Shown here in pieces: positions 5,124 through 9,838 of a stretch of 9,838 bases of DNA (position 1 is the first letter of the stretch; each line of letters starts with the position of its first letter). The stretch is from Chloroflexota bacterium (lineage in GTDB: Bacteria; Chloroflexota; Limnocylindria; Limnocylindrales; CSP1-4). The notes beneath the pieces were generated by a model. That model was not told where the DNA came from and searched no databases. It saw only the letters and a program-made list of their open reading frames with translations. The translations under genes and the position numbers were made by a program. The stretch spans positions 1 through 9,838 of the forward strand of contig JAKAHL010000050.1 of the NCBI GenBank assembly GCA_021815005.1, written 5' to 3'.

Positions 5124-5150
5124 GCCCCGGGGCTCTGGGCCTACCGGGGC
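5124..5150 (-). other. intergenic mRNA hairpin
   Basis: GCCCCG pairs with CGGGGC (6 bp), followed by an internal loop and an inner GGC/GCC stem. The outer stem and the flanking TCCCGC (minus strand) match the 4644-4670 hairpin almost base for base. It starts 20 bases after the stop of the 5171 gene and ends 22 bases before the ATG of the ribbon-helix-helix gene. It could set the relative amounts of the two products by stopping or stabilising the transcript. Confidence 0.45.
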
Positions 5151-5170
5151 GGGATGGGGGGATAGGATCG

Positions 5171-5413
5171 TCACCCGGAGCGACCAGCGCGATAATCCGT
5201 GGACGCGCGTACCCCGACCCGGACCGCGGTGTCACAGGAGTCGTCGTCGCGGCCCAGCACAGTCCCCGCCGGCAGCCATGCGTCACGGCCCCAAAAATCA
5301 ACGGCCAGCGCTGGTCTGCCCGTCCACACATGGGTCGGAGTGGTACGGATGACGTGGATTATGCCGTCGATCTCAATCTCAGTGTCGTCGGTGGTCGTCG
5401 TTGCGGTCGTCAT
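5171..5413 (-). CDS. 80-residue hypothetical protein, probably leaderless message
   Basis: The ATG at 5413 lies 6 bases after a TATAGA box and has no Shine-Dalgarno sequence. The protein begins with a Thr-rich run (MTTATTTTDDTEIEIDG). Short strands follow (IIHVIRTTP, ALAVDFWG, WLPAGTVLG), suggesting a small beta-barrel, and then an Arg-rich tail. There is one Cys, no membrane segment and no known motif. It is the first gene after promoter B and is followed by the ribbon-helix-helix gene. The pair could form a small regulated unit, possibly even toxin/antitoxin-like in arrangement, but no toxin motif is visible. Function unknown. Confidence 0.6.
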   Translation of the reverse strand: MTTATTTTDDTEIEIDGIIHVIRTTPTHVWTGRPALAVDFWGRDAWLPAGTVLGRDDDSCDTAVRVGVRASTDYRAGRSG

Positions 5414-5448
5414 GTCCTATCTATACGTCCGGCAGCCGACGGACGCAA
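5414..5448 (-). promoter_or_regulatory. promoter B with operator-like inverted repeat
   Basis: Read on the minus strand: TTGCGT (5448-5443), a 17-base spacer, TATAGA (5425-5420), then 6 bases to the ATG at 5413. The inverted repeat GCGTCCG / CGGACGT with an 8-base centre (5446-5425) is the same as in promoter A apart from the last base and the centre. Identical box spacing and placement make chance unlikely. The -10 box is closer to consensus than in A, so B may be the stronger promoter. The message would start at or next to the ATG. Confidence 0.6.
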
Positions 5449-5462
5449 GGGGTGACGATACG

Positions 5463-5837
5463 TCAGGGATGCACTTTGTCCCGCGGGCCTGACACCGCCA
5501 CCACCAGCGCCCGCGCGCAGTCGGAGACGATGCCATGCCCGACGGAGGGCACGACCCCGCGGCGTATCGCCCACCAGTCCTGGACGCCATCTCGGGAGCG
5601 GTAGACGCTGCCGACGATCCGCCGTCCGCGCAGCAGGTCCCACCAGTCAGCGCTGGTCAGTCGCCACCGCAGCCCCGTCGCCACCCGCTCCGGCTCCTCA
5701 CACTCCCACGGCCAGCGCCACAGCCCGCACCCGGGGCACTGGGTCTGGCGGATGCCGGCGGCGATGTGCGCCTCGGCGAGTGCTCCCGCGTCGGTGTAGC
5801 GGAGACGGGGCGACGGGCGGCAGCGGGGGCAGGTCAC
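5463..5837 (-). CDS. zinc-ribbon protein with Trp-rich domain
   Basis: The GTG at 5837 overlaps the upstream stop (GTGA) and has AGGAGG 7 bases before it. The 124-residue protein begins with MTCPRC (C3, C6) and has QCPGC (C34, C37), giving a four-Cys zinc ribbon with a 27-residue loop. A Trp-rich part follows (WRWPWEC, RWRLTSADWWDLL, DWWAIRRG), then a Val-rich end. Zinc ribbons with two CxxC pairs usually bind nucleic acid or hold a protein fold together. The exact partner is unknown. It is the last gene of the continuous right-hand array and ends 10 bases before the promoter B region. A longer reading of this frame upstream is Arg-rich and overlaps two genes, so it is rejected. Confidence 0.6.
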   Translation of the reverse strand: MTCPRCRPSPRLRYTDAGALAEAHIAAGIRQTQCPGCGLWRWPWECEEPERVATGLRWRLTSADWWDLLRGRRIVGSVYRSRDGVQDWWAIRRGVVPSVGHGIVSDCARALVVAVSGPRDKVHP

Positions 5838-6052
5838 GGGCTCGCCTCCTCGCACTCGGTCGGAGCCAGCTCGCGCCACGCGGCGAGCGTCACCCGCCGC
5901 GCGTCGAGTAGCCCGCCGTCCGCATCGACGACGCGGTAAAATACCTCTCCACAGTCCACCCCATCGACCAGGATGCGGCGACTGTGCAGGACGCCGCCCC
6001 GCTCCCGCAGCTCGTCTCCCTCGTGCGGATCGGTGCGCGGGTCGCGGCTCAC
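5834..6052 (-). CDS. 72-residue hypothetical protein
   Basis: The GTG at 6052 overlaps the previous stop (GTGA), and the 3' end overlaps the next GTG likewise, so three genes are chained here. The protein opens with MSRDPRTDPHEGDELRERGG and continues with alternating hydrophobic and polar residues (RRILVDG, GEVFYRVVDA, RRVTLAAWREL). This suggests a small beta-barrel of the kind seen in many short phage proteins that begin with a RDPRTDP-like stretch. One Cys only. No catalytic motif is visible. Function unknown; that it is coding rests on overlaps and on reading-frame quality. Confidence 0.55.
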   Translation of the reverse strand: MSRDPRTDPHEGDELRERGGVLHSRRILVDGVDCGEVFYRVVDADGGLLDARRVTLAAWRELAPTECEEASP

Positions 6053-6306
6053 GTCTCCACCCCCATCGCTGCCCGCACCTGCCGGCAGAGGGCATCGGCG
6101 AGCTCGAGGCGCACGTCGGGAGGGGGGTTGCTGACGCGCCGCACGGTTCGCCAGCGGTGACGTCTGGACGATCGGGTGTGCTCGACGCCGGAGACCCGCA
6201 CCGAGTAGTCTCCGCAGCTGCCGACGATCGAGGCGGCCCACACGGTGCGTGAGATGCCTCCGGGTACCTCGCGCGTGACGCTGACGGGGGTGATGGGGTC
6301 AGGCAT
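6049..6306 (-). CDS. 85-residue hypothetical protein
   Basis: The ATG at 6306 has GGGAG 7 bases upstream and overlaps the upstream gene by 8 bases. Residues 1-45 read as short beta strands (PVSVTREV, RTVWAASIV, YSVRVSGVE). A basic stretch follows (TRSSRRHRWRTVRRV), then NPPPDVRLELADALCRQVRAAM, a C-terminal helix. The basic middle could contact nucleic acid, but there is no recognised domain. An extension of the frame to 6483 is Gly/Arg-rich and lies over the Cys-rich gene, so it is not used. Function unknown. Confidence 0.55.
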   Translation of the reverse strand: MPDPITPVSVTREVPGGISRTVWAASIVGSCGDYSVRVSGVEHTRSSRRHRWRTVRRVSNPPPDVRLELADALCRQVRAAMGVET

Positions 6307-6598
6307 GGCGGGGCTCCCAGCGAGAGCAGCGCTCCTCGGGATTGCGGGGCATGCGACCCGTCCCACTAGAGCACCACCCTCGCGAGTAGTGCGCGCACCC
6401 GTCGCACCGCCGCCTCGACAGCGCCACGAGCTCCCGCACGCGGGGGATACACGTGCTCTTTTCCGGGATGGCCACATGCCCACGGTCCCGGTACCGGCAC
6501 TCGCCGACGTTGGGCGAGTAAACGGGGGTGAACGCCGGGCACTCCCTCGAGCACCGCGGCTCCGGGCCCGATTCGTCGGGGCGGATGTTACTGGGCAC
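6299..6598 (-). CDS. Cys-rich small protein, probable metal binder
   Basis: The GTG at 6598 is chosen over GTG 6631 because GAGGGAGG lies about 9 bases before it. The 99-residue protein has eight Cys: C16, C20, C34, C50, then C65-x2-C68, C76 and C91. The last part (CDGCAHYSRGWCSS, then EERCSRWEP) follows a pattern common in short phage and bacterial proteins, CxxC, then GxC, then a Cys before WEP. It probably holds zinc or, less likely, an iron-sulfur cluster. The four N-terminal Cys may form a second site. No enzyme motif is seen. It overlaps its neighbours by 11 and 8 bases. Biological role unknown. Confidence 0.6.
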   Translation of the reverse strand: MPSNIRPDESGPEPRCSRECPAFTPVYSPNVGECRYRDRGHVAIPEKSTCIPRVRELVALSRRRCDGCAHYSRGWCSSGTGRMPRNPEERCSRWEPRHA

Positions 6599-6836
6599 GG
6601 AAGCGCCCCCTCCCTCGCGACACGAGCGCACGCTCGGGCAGCACGCTACCCAGCGCCTCCACTGGTACGCCGCGCTTCACCGTGCCCGCAGGCAGTCGCT
6701 TGGTGCCGATAATCGTCATGTGCCGCAGCCGGACCGTGGCGCGCTTCGGTCCGCGAGACAACACGTCCACCGGGTACGCGAACGTCCCGCACCAGCCCGA
6801 TGTCAGCAGCCACGCTCGTTCACTCGCCTTCGCCAT
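6588..6836 (-). CDS. 82-residue basic hypothetical protein
   Basis: The ATG at 6836 has GGAGGA 5 bases upstream. An ATG at 6851 in the same frame would use that ribosome site as codons, so it is not preferred. Several short strands (FAYPVDVLSRG, ATVRLRHMTIIG, RLPAGTVKRGVPV) suggest an SH3-like or similar small beta-barrel. The end is basic (SRGRGRFRAQ). One Cys (GWCG). No family recognised. It overlaps the zinc-knuckle gene upstream by 17 bases and the Cys-rich gene downstream by 11, consistent with a co-translated array. Confidence 0.55.
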   Translation of the reverse strand: MAKASERAWLLTSGWCGTFAYPVDVLSRGPKRATVRLRHMTIIGTKRLPAGTVKRGVPVEALGSVLPERALVSRGRGRFRAQ

Positions 6837-7002
6837 CGCTCTCCTCCTCATCCTGCGCGAGATGGTCGCGCTCCGGTGTTTCGACGTCGTATTCTGCGGG
6901 GCCGTCCGTGCAGTCCTCGCAGTCGATCGCCTCTCCGCCGTCGGCAGCGTCCGCCAGGATGTAGCCGCGCCCGTGGCAGGTGGGGCAGACAGCGAGCCTC
7001 AC
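6820..7002 (-). CDS. 60-residue DnaJ-type zinc-knuckle protein
   Basis: The GTG at 7002 overlaps the upstream stop (GTGA) and follows GGGAGG. The N-terminal part, AVCPTCHGRGYI (C6, C9), is the CxxCxGxG motif of the DnaJ zinc domain. CEDC (C28, C31) completes a four-Cys site. The last 29 residues are very acidic (ETPERDHLAQDEEESDGEGE). Small CxxCxGxG proteins in phages are common but mostly unassigned; they may act as adaptors or chaperone-like binders. An in-frame ATG at 7014 would add four residues. The motif is clear; the role is inference only. Confidence 0.62.
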   Translation of the reverse strand: MRLAVCPTCHGRGYILADAADGGEAIDCEDCTDGPAEYDVETPERDHLAQDEEESDGEGE

Positions 7003-7676
7003 GGCCCCTCCCATCCCAGCGCCGTCGCCAGGTCTGTCCACTTGGCAGCCGCGGCCACCTCCCCGGCATCTTCGTCCATCGCCCGCAGGTGCGGGCGGCC
7101 CGCGCTCGGTACCGCCACCGCGATGCTGATCCAGCGGATTCGCTTCTCGCACCACCGGTCGACGTAATCACGCGCCCGGAGCTCGCGGCGGGCGAGGTCG
7201 CGGTCGCGTTCGATCTGCTCCCAGTAGCGCTGCGCTGCCGAGGGAGTGACGCCGTCCGGGTCTCCTCCGCACTCGAGCCCGGAGGCGGACTTCCAAGCCT
7301 CGATCTCCTCCAGCAGTTCCGCAACCCGCATCACCTCGGCGTGGGAAGACTCCGTGATTTCTCGCGCGGCCGCTCGTAGTAGGCGTATCTCGGCCGCGTC
7401 GGACCACATGGGCTCTCCGCTCGGCCGCAGTGAGCGCCATCCACGCAGAGTCTCTCCGATGGCGTCCAGGTACCGCACGTGTCGCGCCCTCGCCTCATCC
7501 CGTTCCCGTCGCAGCCTCGCGCAGGCGTGGCGGGCGGCGGCGCGGATGCGGAGAGGGGTCCAGCCAGCGCAATACCAGTAATTGATCGCGTGCACGACGG
7601 CGCGATCGACGGCGTCTTTGACTCGAGCGCCATTCATTCGCAGAAACACCCTCGGCCACGGATTCCTCCACCGCAT
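6999..7676 (-). CDS. 225-residue helical hypothetical protein
   Basis: The ATG at 7676 overlaps the upstream stop in a TGATG junction. AAGGAGG sits 9 bases before it. The protein is long for this array and mostly helical: MRWRNPWPRVFLRMNG, then DAVDRAVVHAINYWYCAGWTP, an Arg/Ala-rich helix at about 45-90, a second helical part around VMRVAELLEEIEAWKSA, and a third with DRDLARRELRARDYVDRW. The middle helices could form coiled coils. The end (AAAKWTDLATALGWEGP) is another helix. There are no membrane spans, catalytic motifs or known domain. It may be a structural or DNA-metabolism accessory protein, but nothing selects between these. Confidence 0.6.
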   Translation of the reverse strand: MRWRNPWPRVFLRMNGARVKDAVDRAVVHAINYWYCAGWTPLRIRAAARHACARLRRERDEARARHVRYLDAIGETLRGWRSLRPSGEPMWSDAAEIRLLRAAAREITESSHAEVMRVAELLEEIEAWKSASGLECGGDPDGVTPSAAQRYWEQIERDRDLARRELRARDYVDRWCEKRIRWISIAVAVPSAGRPHLRAMDEDAGEVAAAAKWTDLATALGWEGP

Positions 7677-8020
7677 CACACGTGGCCTCCTTCGAGGATG
7701 TCCGCGACCGCGAGCGCCCGGTCGCCCCATTCCGACCACCGGCCTCCCGCCGCCTCCAGTGCCCGCTGGACGCGCGATCGATACTCGTTACGCTCTGCCA
7801 TGAGGCTATCGATCAGCCGGCGCGAGAAGTTCCGCGGGGCCACCGTGGCCGTGACCCGGATCACAGTGCGTCCGTCGTGGTAGTTCTGCACCTCGATCAC
7901 GGACTCTGACGGGAGTAGCCCGGTCTCCGCGAGCCATGCCTCGACCAGCTTCTCCTCGTTCGCGCGGATGAACGCGAGGCGCTTTTCTGCGGCGGCCCGC
8001 AACGTATCGCAGAGATCCAT
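7676..8020 (-). CDS. 114-residue hypothetical protein
   Basis: The ATG at 8020 overlaps the upstream stop (TGATG) and has GGAGGG 8 bases before it. A longer reading of the frame is Arg/Pro-rich and lies over two other genes, so it is rejected. The order of elements is a helix (DTLRAAAEKRLAFIRANEEKL), a helix (VEAWLAETGLLP), two beta strands (SVIEVQNYHDG, TVIRVTATVA), then a helix (FSRRLIDSLMAERNEYR) and a C-terminal helix. It ends GGHV, as does the next gene upstream. No known motif; a small alpha/beta fold is likely. Function unknown. Confidence 0.6.
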   Translation of the reverse strand: MDLCDTLRAAAEKRLAFIRANEEKLVEAWLAETGLLPSESVIEVQNYHDGRTVIRVTATVAPRNFSRRLIDSLMAERNEYRSRVQRALEAAGGRWSEWGDRALAVADILEGGHV

Positions 8021-8172
8021 CACACGTGCCCTCCCCGTCGAGCGAGGTCGTCGGCGGTGAGGGCGTCGCGGGCGAGCACCTCGGCCGACGGGGCGCCGTT
8101 GCGTAGTCGAGGCCGGTTCGCGATCAGTTCCAGCGCGCTCCGCAGCGCGGCGATTCGGTCGAGTGGGGTCAT
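8020..8172 (-). CDS. 50-residue small phage protein
   Basis: This short gene is chained on both sides: its ATG (8172) overlaps the upstream stop (ATGA), and its TGA overlaps the next ATG (TGATG). The product begins MTPLDRIAALRSALELIANRP and continues with APSAEVLARDALTADDLA. A helix with ALELIA followed by a second with ARDAL is a pattern met repeatedly in very small phage proteins of unknown role, and a helical hairpin is the likely fold. The C-terminal GGHV is encoded by the ribosome-binding sequence of the next gene. Coding status is well supported by codon choice and overlaps; function is not known. Confidence 0.55.
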   Translation of the reverse strand: MTPLDRIAALRSALELIANRPRLRNGAPSAEVLARDALTADDLARRGGHV

Positions 8173-8426
8173 CGTTTGTCACCGAACTTTCGTGCGAGCC
8201 GGTTGTATTCGGACCATTCTGGATCGAGCTCACGACTCGCCCGCAAAGCGAACTCGCGCAGAGATTCAGGCACGCGCCCAGCAAGACCGGCCTCCCAGGC
8301 GTTCACGATCTCGCGTAGTCGAGACGCCCCTCCGTCGTCGTGACGCCCGTCAAAACCAGCATTCTCGGCCGCGACGTTGGCCGAACTGCGAGCGAGTTCA
8401 ATGGTGCGCTTCTGCTCGTCGGTCAT
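8169..8426 (-). CDS. 85-residue hypothetical protein
   Basis: The ATG at 8426 has GGAG 8 bases before it, lying within the last codons of the 28-residue gene upstream. The helical protein begins MTDEQKRTIELARSSANVAAEN, has an acidic/Gly turn (FDGRHDDGG), and then a long helix (SRLREIVNAWEAGLAGRVPESLREFALRASRELDP). It ends in a basic stretch, NRLARKFGDKR. It has no Cys and no membrane segment. An upstream extension of the frame to 8645 overlaps two genes and is not coding-like. No family recognised. Charged helical proteins of this size are typical phage accessory genes. Confidence 0.55.
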   Translation of the reverse strand: MTDEQKRTIELARSSANVAAENAGFDGRHDDGGASRLREIVNAWEAGLAGRVPESLREFALRASRELDPEWSEYNRLARKFGDKR

Positions 8427-8431
8427 CGTAA

Positions 8432-8518
8432 TCACTCCGTGTACATCCGGCACAGGACGTGGATCCCGTACACGCCCGCGACGAGCGCGAGCAGCATCTG
8501 CACGTGGTCCCAGGTCAT
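8432..8518 (-). CDS. 28-residue single-pass membrane peptide
   Basis: The ATG at 8518 overlaps the stop of the gene upstream (ATGA at 8515-8518). The product MTWDHVQMLLALVAGVYGIH, continuing VLCRMYTE, has a hydrophobic core at about 7-23 that is long enough to cross a membrane. The N-terminus is short and the C-terminus carries Arg and Glu. Its last codons contain the GGAG that serves the next gene, so it also acts as a translational bridge. Small membrane peptides in phages can be holin-like, immunity or toxin peptides; none of these can be chosen here. Coding is supported by the overlap and by the sharply hydrophobic composition. Confidence 0.5.
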   Translation of the reverse strand: MTWDHVQMLLALVAGVYGIHVLCRMYTE

Positions 8519-8973
8519 TCGTCGTCTCCCATGGCGTCGAGTTCGGATTCTTCCCTGTCCTGGAAGTACCTGGAGTCAGCCTCGGACTCGGTCCCTTTCC
8601 AGAGCCTAACCACTGCCTGGCCCCGCTCGCGAGCGACAGCGGCACACCTGCCCCGCTTCTCGGCCATGATCTGGATCCTCGCCGTCAGCGCCGCCACGAG
8701 CCCGATCACGTCCTCCGGCGTGGCGCGGGCGGGGTCGAGTTGGAGTGATGAGCACAGGTCACGGTGGTAGATGGCGAACGCCGACGCCATCGCCATCAGC
8801 TCCTGCTCCCTCAGCAGATTCACCGCCGCCGTCGGGTCGCTGACCTCAGCCAACACCCCCGCCCGCTCCTCATCCGGCAGCGCTCGCAGCGCGGCGGTGA
8901 GGTCGGCGGGGGTTGCCGCATCGAATCGTTCGTCGCACCCGCTGCCATCGTACACCCAGAGCTTTCTCGACAT
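8515..8973 (-). CDS. 152-residue helical hypothetical protein
   Basis: The ATG at 8973 has GAGGAG 5 bases upstream. The protein begins MSRKLWVYDGSGCDERF, a short strand, then runs in helices: TPADLTAALRALPDEERAGVLAEV, NLLREQELMAMASAFAIYHRDL, DVIGLVAALTARIQIMAEKRGR. It ends acidic (SRYFQDREESELDAMGDDE). Three Cys are scattered, with no metal motif. No membrane segment. The composition fits a soluble helical bundle of unknown role. It is separated from the DUF6745-like gene by 33 bases and so could be translated independently. Function unknown. Confidence 0.6.
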   Translation of the reverse strand: MSRKLWVYDGSGCDERFDAATPADLTAALRALPDEERAGVLAEVSDPTAAVNLLREQELMAMASAFAIYHRDLCSSLQLDPARATPEDVIGLVAALTARIQIMAEKRGRCAAVARERGQAVVRLWKGTESEADSRYFQDREESELDAMGDDE

Positions 8974-9006
8974 GATGTCTCCTCGTCGGATCGGCAGTAG
9001 AGGACG

Positions 9007-9838
9007 CTACGCCTCCACGCCGTAGTGGAGCTCGGGGTCGCGCTCGCACTCGGCCGGAGTCCAGGCCGTCGCCTGCCATTTGCGGGCGGCCTGGGCCGTG
9101 CGCAGATCCTCGTGCACGGGCTCGAGGTAGTCGGGGGAGGTGCCGTCCTGCAGCTTCGGGGAGCGTTTGCGCAGCCAGCGATTCTGGCCAGCGACGAGCA
9201 AGGCGTAGCCGAGCCCAGTGCCCGGGTCCGTCCACTCGTCCACCACGGTCGCGCCGAGCATCTCGGTGACCAGGGCCCACCCGTGGCGCTCGCCGAACAC
9301 CCGCCGATGCTCGGTGGGGAGCGAGCGATACTCGTCGGCGGTGTAGGACTCGGGGCGCGTGAGCAGCCGCTCGGTAGCGCGCGTGCCGTGCCAGTACCAC
9401 TGCGCCCAGCCGTCCTGCCAGGCGATGGCCGGCGCACCGGCGCAGTGCGGGCGCGCTCGGTCGTCACGTTGGATCGTGATCGGGAAGTCACTCACGATGG
9501 CGAAGCGCGCGTGCAGGTAGCGAGGCCCACCGTGGATGGCTGCCTGCTCGTAGTGACGCCACGCCGGGTAGGTGGGGAGGTCGAGCCCAACAACGCGATC
9601 GAAGAACGACAGAAACGAGCACCACCCAGCCCACTGATTGCCGCCGTTCTTCATCCGGTACCAGTACCGGACGCAATCGAGGAGGAACCTTACAACGCGA
9701 TCGTAGGTCGCGGCTCTGGTCGCGGCGTAGGTCGCGTCGTCGGTCGCGTCGTCGGTCGCGGCGTCGGTCGCGGCTCTGGTCGCGGCGTAGGTCGCGTCGT
9801 CGGTCGCGGCGTCGGTCGCGGCTCTGGTCGCGGCTCTG
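9007..9838 (-). CDS. DUF6745-like protein with Ala-Thr tetrapeptide repeats, 5'-truncated
   Basis: The frame is open from the stop at 9007 to the window edge, giving 276 visible residues and no start; the ATG at 9654 is internal in my reading. From the edge inward it encodes eleven Ala-Thr-X-X tetrapeptides, then YDRVVRFLLDCVRYWYR, then NGGNQWAGWCSFLSFF. The DUF6745-like body follows: WRHYEQAAIHGGPRYLH, FAIVSDFP, RPHCAGAPAIAWQDGWAQWYWHG. I know proteins of this family as large proteins of unknown function, some with ATRA-like repeats ahead of the same YRxxNGGNQW junction. No catalytic residue can be named, but the conserved His, Trp and Asp in RPH and WQDGW stand out. It heads the visible minus-strand array. 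The family assignment is from memory of motifs. Confidence 0.65.
   Translation of the reverse strand, partial: RAATRAATDAATDDATYAATRAATDAATDDATDDATYAATRAATYDRVVRFLLDCVRYWYRMKNGGNQWAGWCSFLSFFDRVVGLDLPTYPAWRHYEQAAIHGGPRYLHARFAIVSDFPITIQRDDRARPHCAGAPAIAWQDGWAQWYWHGTRATERLLTRPESYTADEYRSLPTEHRRVFGERHGWALVTEMLGATVVDEWTDPGTGLGYALLVAGQNRWLRKRSPKLQDGTSPDYLEPVHEDLRTAQAARKWQATAWTPAECERDPELHYGVEA
9706..9838. repeat. 12-bp tandem repeat coding for ATXX
   Basis: Eleven tandem 12-base units begin with GGTCGC on the plus strand. Four variants occur: a = GGTCGCGGCTCT, b = GGTCGCGGCGTA, c = GGTCGCGTCGTC, d = GGTCGCGGCGTC. The order is a b c c d, a b c d, a a, followed by one base of a further unit at the window edge. 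Each unit codes on the minus strand for RAAT, YAAT, DDAT or DAAT. The two larger blocks differ only by one extra c unit, showing recent unit-level gain or loss. Confidence 0.9.

Noticed and set aside
6528..7379. 283-codon open frame on the plus strand
   Set aside because: Arg/Pro/Ser-rich, no motif, and lies over five minus-strand genes that have ribosome sites, overlaps and Cys motifs.
9007..9654. ATG at 9654 as the true start of the DUF6745-like gene
   Set aside because: The frame remains open upstream through codons and repeats of the kind I recall preceding this domain in other proteins; no good ribosome site lies before 9654.
9654..9671. Palindrome TCCGGTAC-CA-GTACCGGA, with TTGCGT next to it, considered as a third promoter/operator
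   Set aside because: It lies within coding sequence for the conserved-looking RYWYR stretch, no TATA-like box follows at 17 bases, and the half-sites differ from the twin operators.
9706..9838. CRISPR array or non-coding minisatellite
   Set aside because: Units are 12 bases with no spacers, and the frame stays open through all of them.

Overview
This window looks like part of a high-GC bacteriophage or prophage genome. Short genes are packed tightly and often joined by ATGA, GTGA or TGATG stop/start overlaps. A lysis-type gene cluster is on the plus strand, and a long array of small, mostly unrecognised genes is on the minus strand. No integrase, structural gene, tRNA, rRNA or CRISPR array is visible. 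The host cannot be named from this segment. The base composition and gene style fit a phage of a high-GC bacterium (Myxococcota- or Actinobacteria-like), but that is inference.

Left block (1-3505, plus strand): one likely operon. A truncated Cys-rich small protein (1-237) and a basic 76-residue protein (234-464) precede three predicted hydrolases. These are a papain-like cysteine peptidase (461-1246), a CHAP-type peptidoglycan amidase/endopeptidase (1243-1695) and a GH25 muramidase (1677-2426). Next come a small protein resembling the phage DUF5664 dATP/dGTP diphosphohydrolase family (2423-2698), a coiled-coil protein (2695-3039) and a membrane-anchored coiled-coil protein (3041-3505). Together they look like a lysis cassette: two cell-wall cutters, a protease and a membrane protein that could be a spanin or holin partner. 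A 12-bp-stem hairpin at 3531-3558 separates this block from the convergent minus-strand genes.

Middle block (3568-5452, minus strand): small genes with real intergenic gaps, unlike the rest of the window. Two near-identical promoter-like elements lie directly in front of ATG codons, at 4853-4888 and 5414-5448. Each has TTGCGT, a 17-nt spacer and a TATA-like hexamer, with an inverted repeat between the two boxes. The -10 box is only 6-7 nt from the start codon, so the messages may be leaderless. Between the two elements lies a gene for a ribbon-helix-helix DNA-binding protein (4898-5101), an obvious candidate regulator. Several other gaps carry GC-rich hairpins of shared design, placed about 16-20 nt after the preceding stop codon.

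Right block (5463-9838, minus strand): a continuous run of overlapping small genes. Three encode Cys-rich, probably zinc-binding, proteins. One encodes a 28-residue single-pass membrane peptide. The run begins (at the window edge) with a DUF6745-like protein whose upstream coding part is a 12-bp tandem repeat giving an Ala-Thr-X-X tetrapeptide array. Most of these are probably accessory phage genes whose functions cannot be read from sequence alone.
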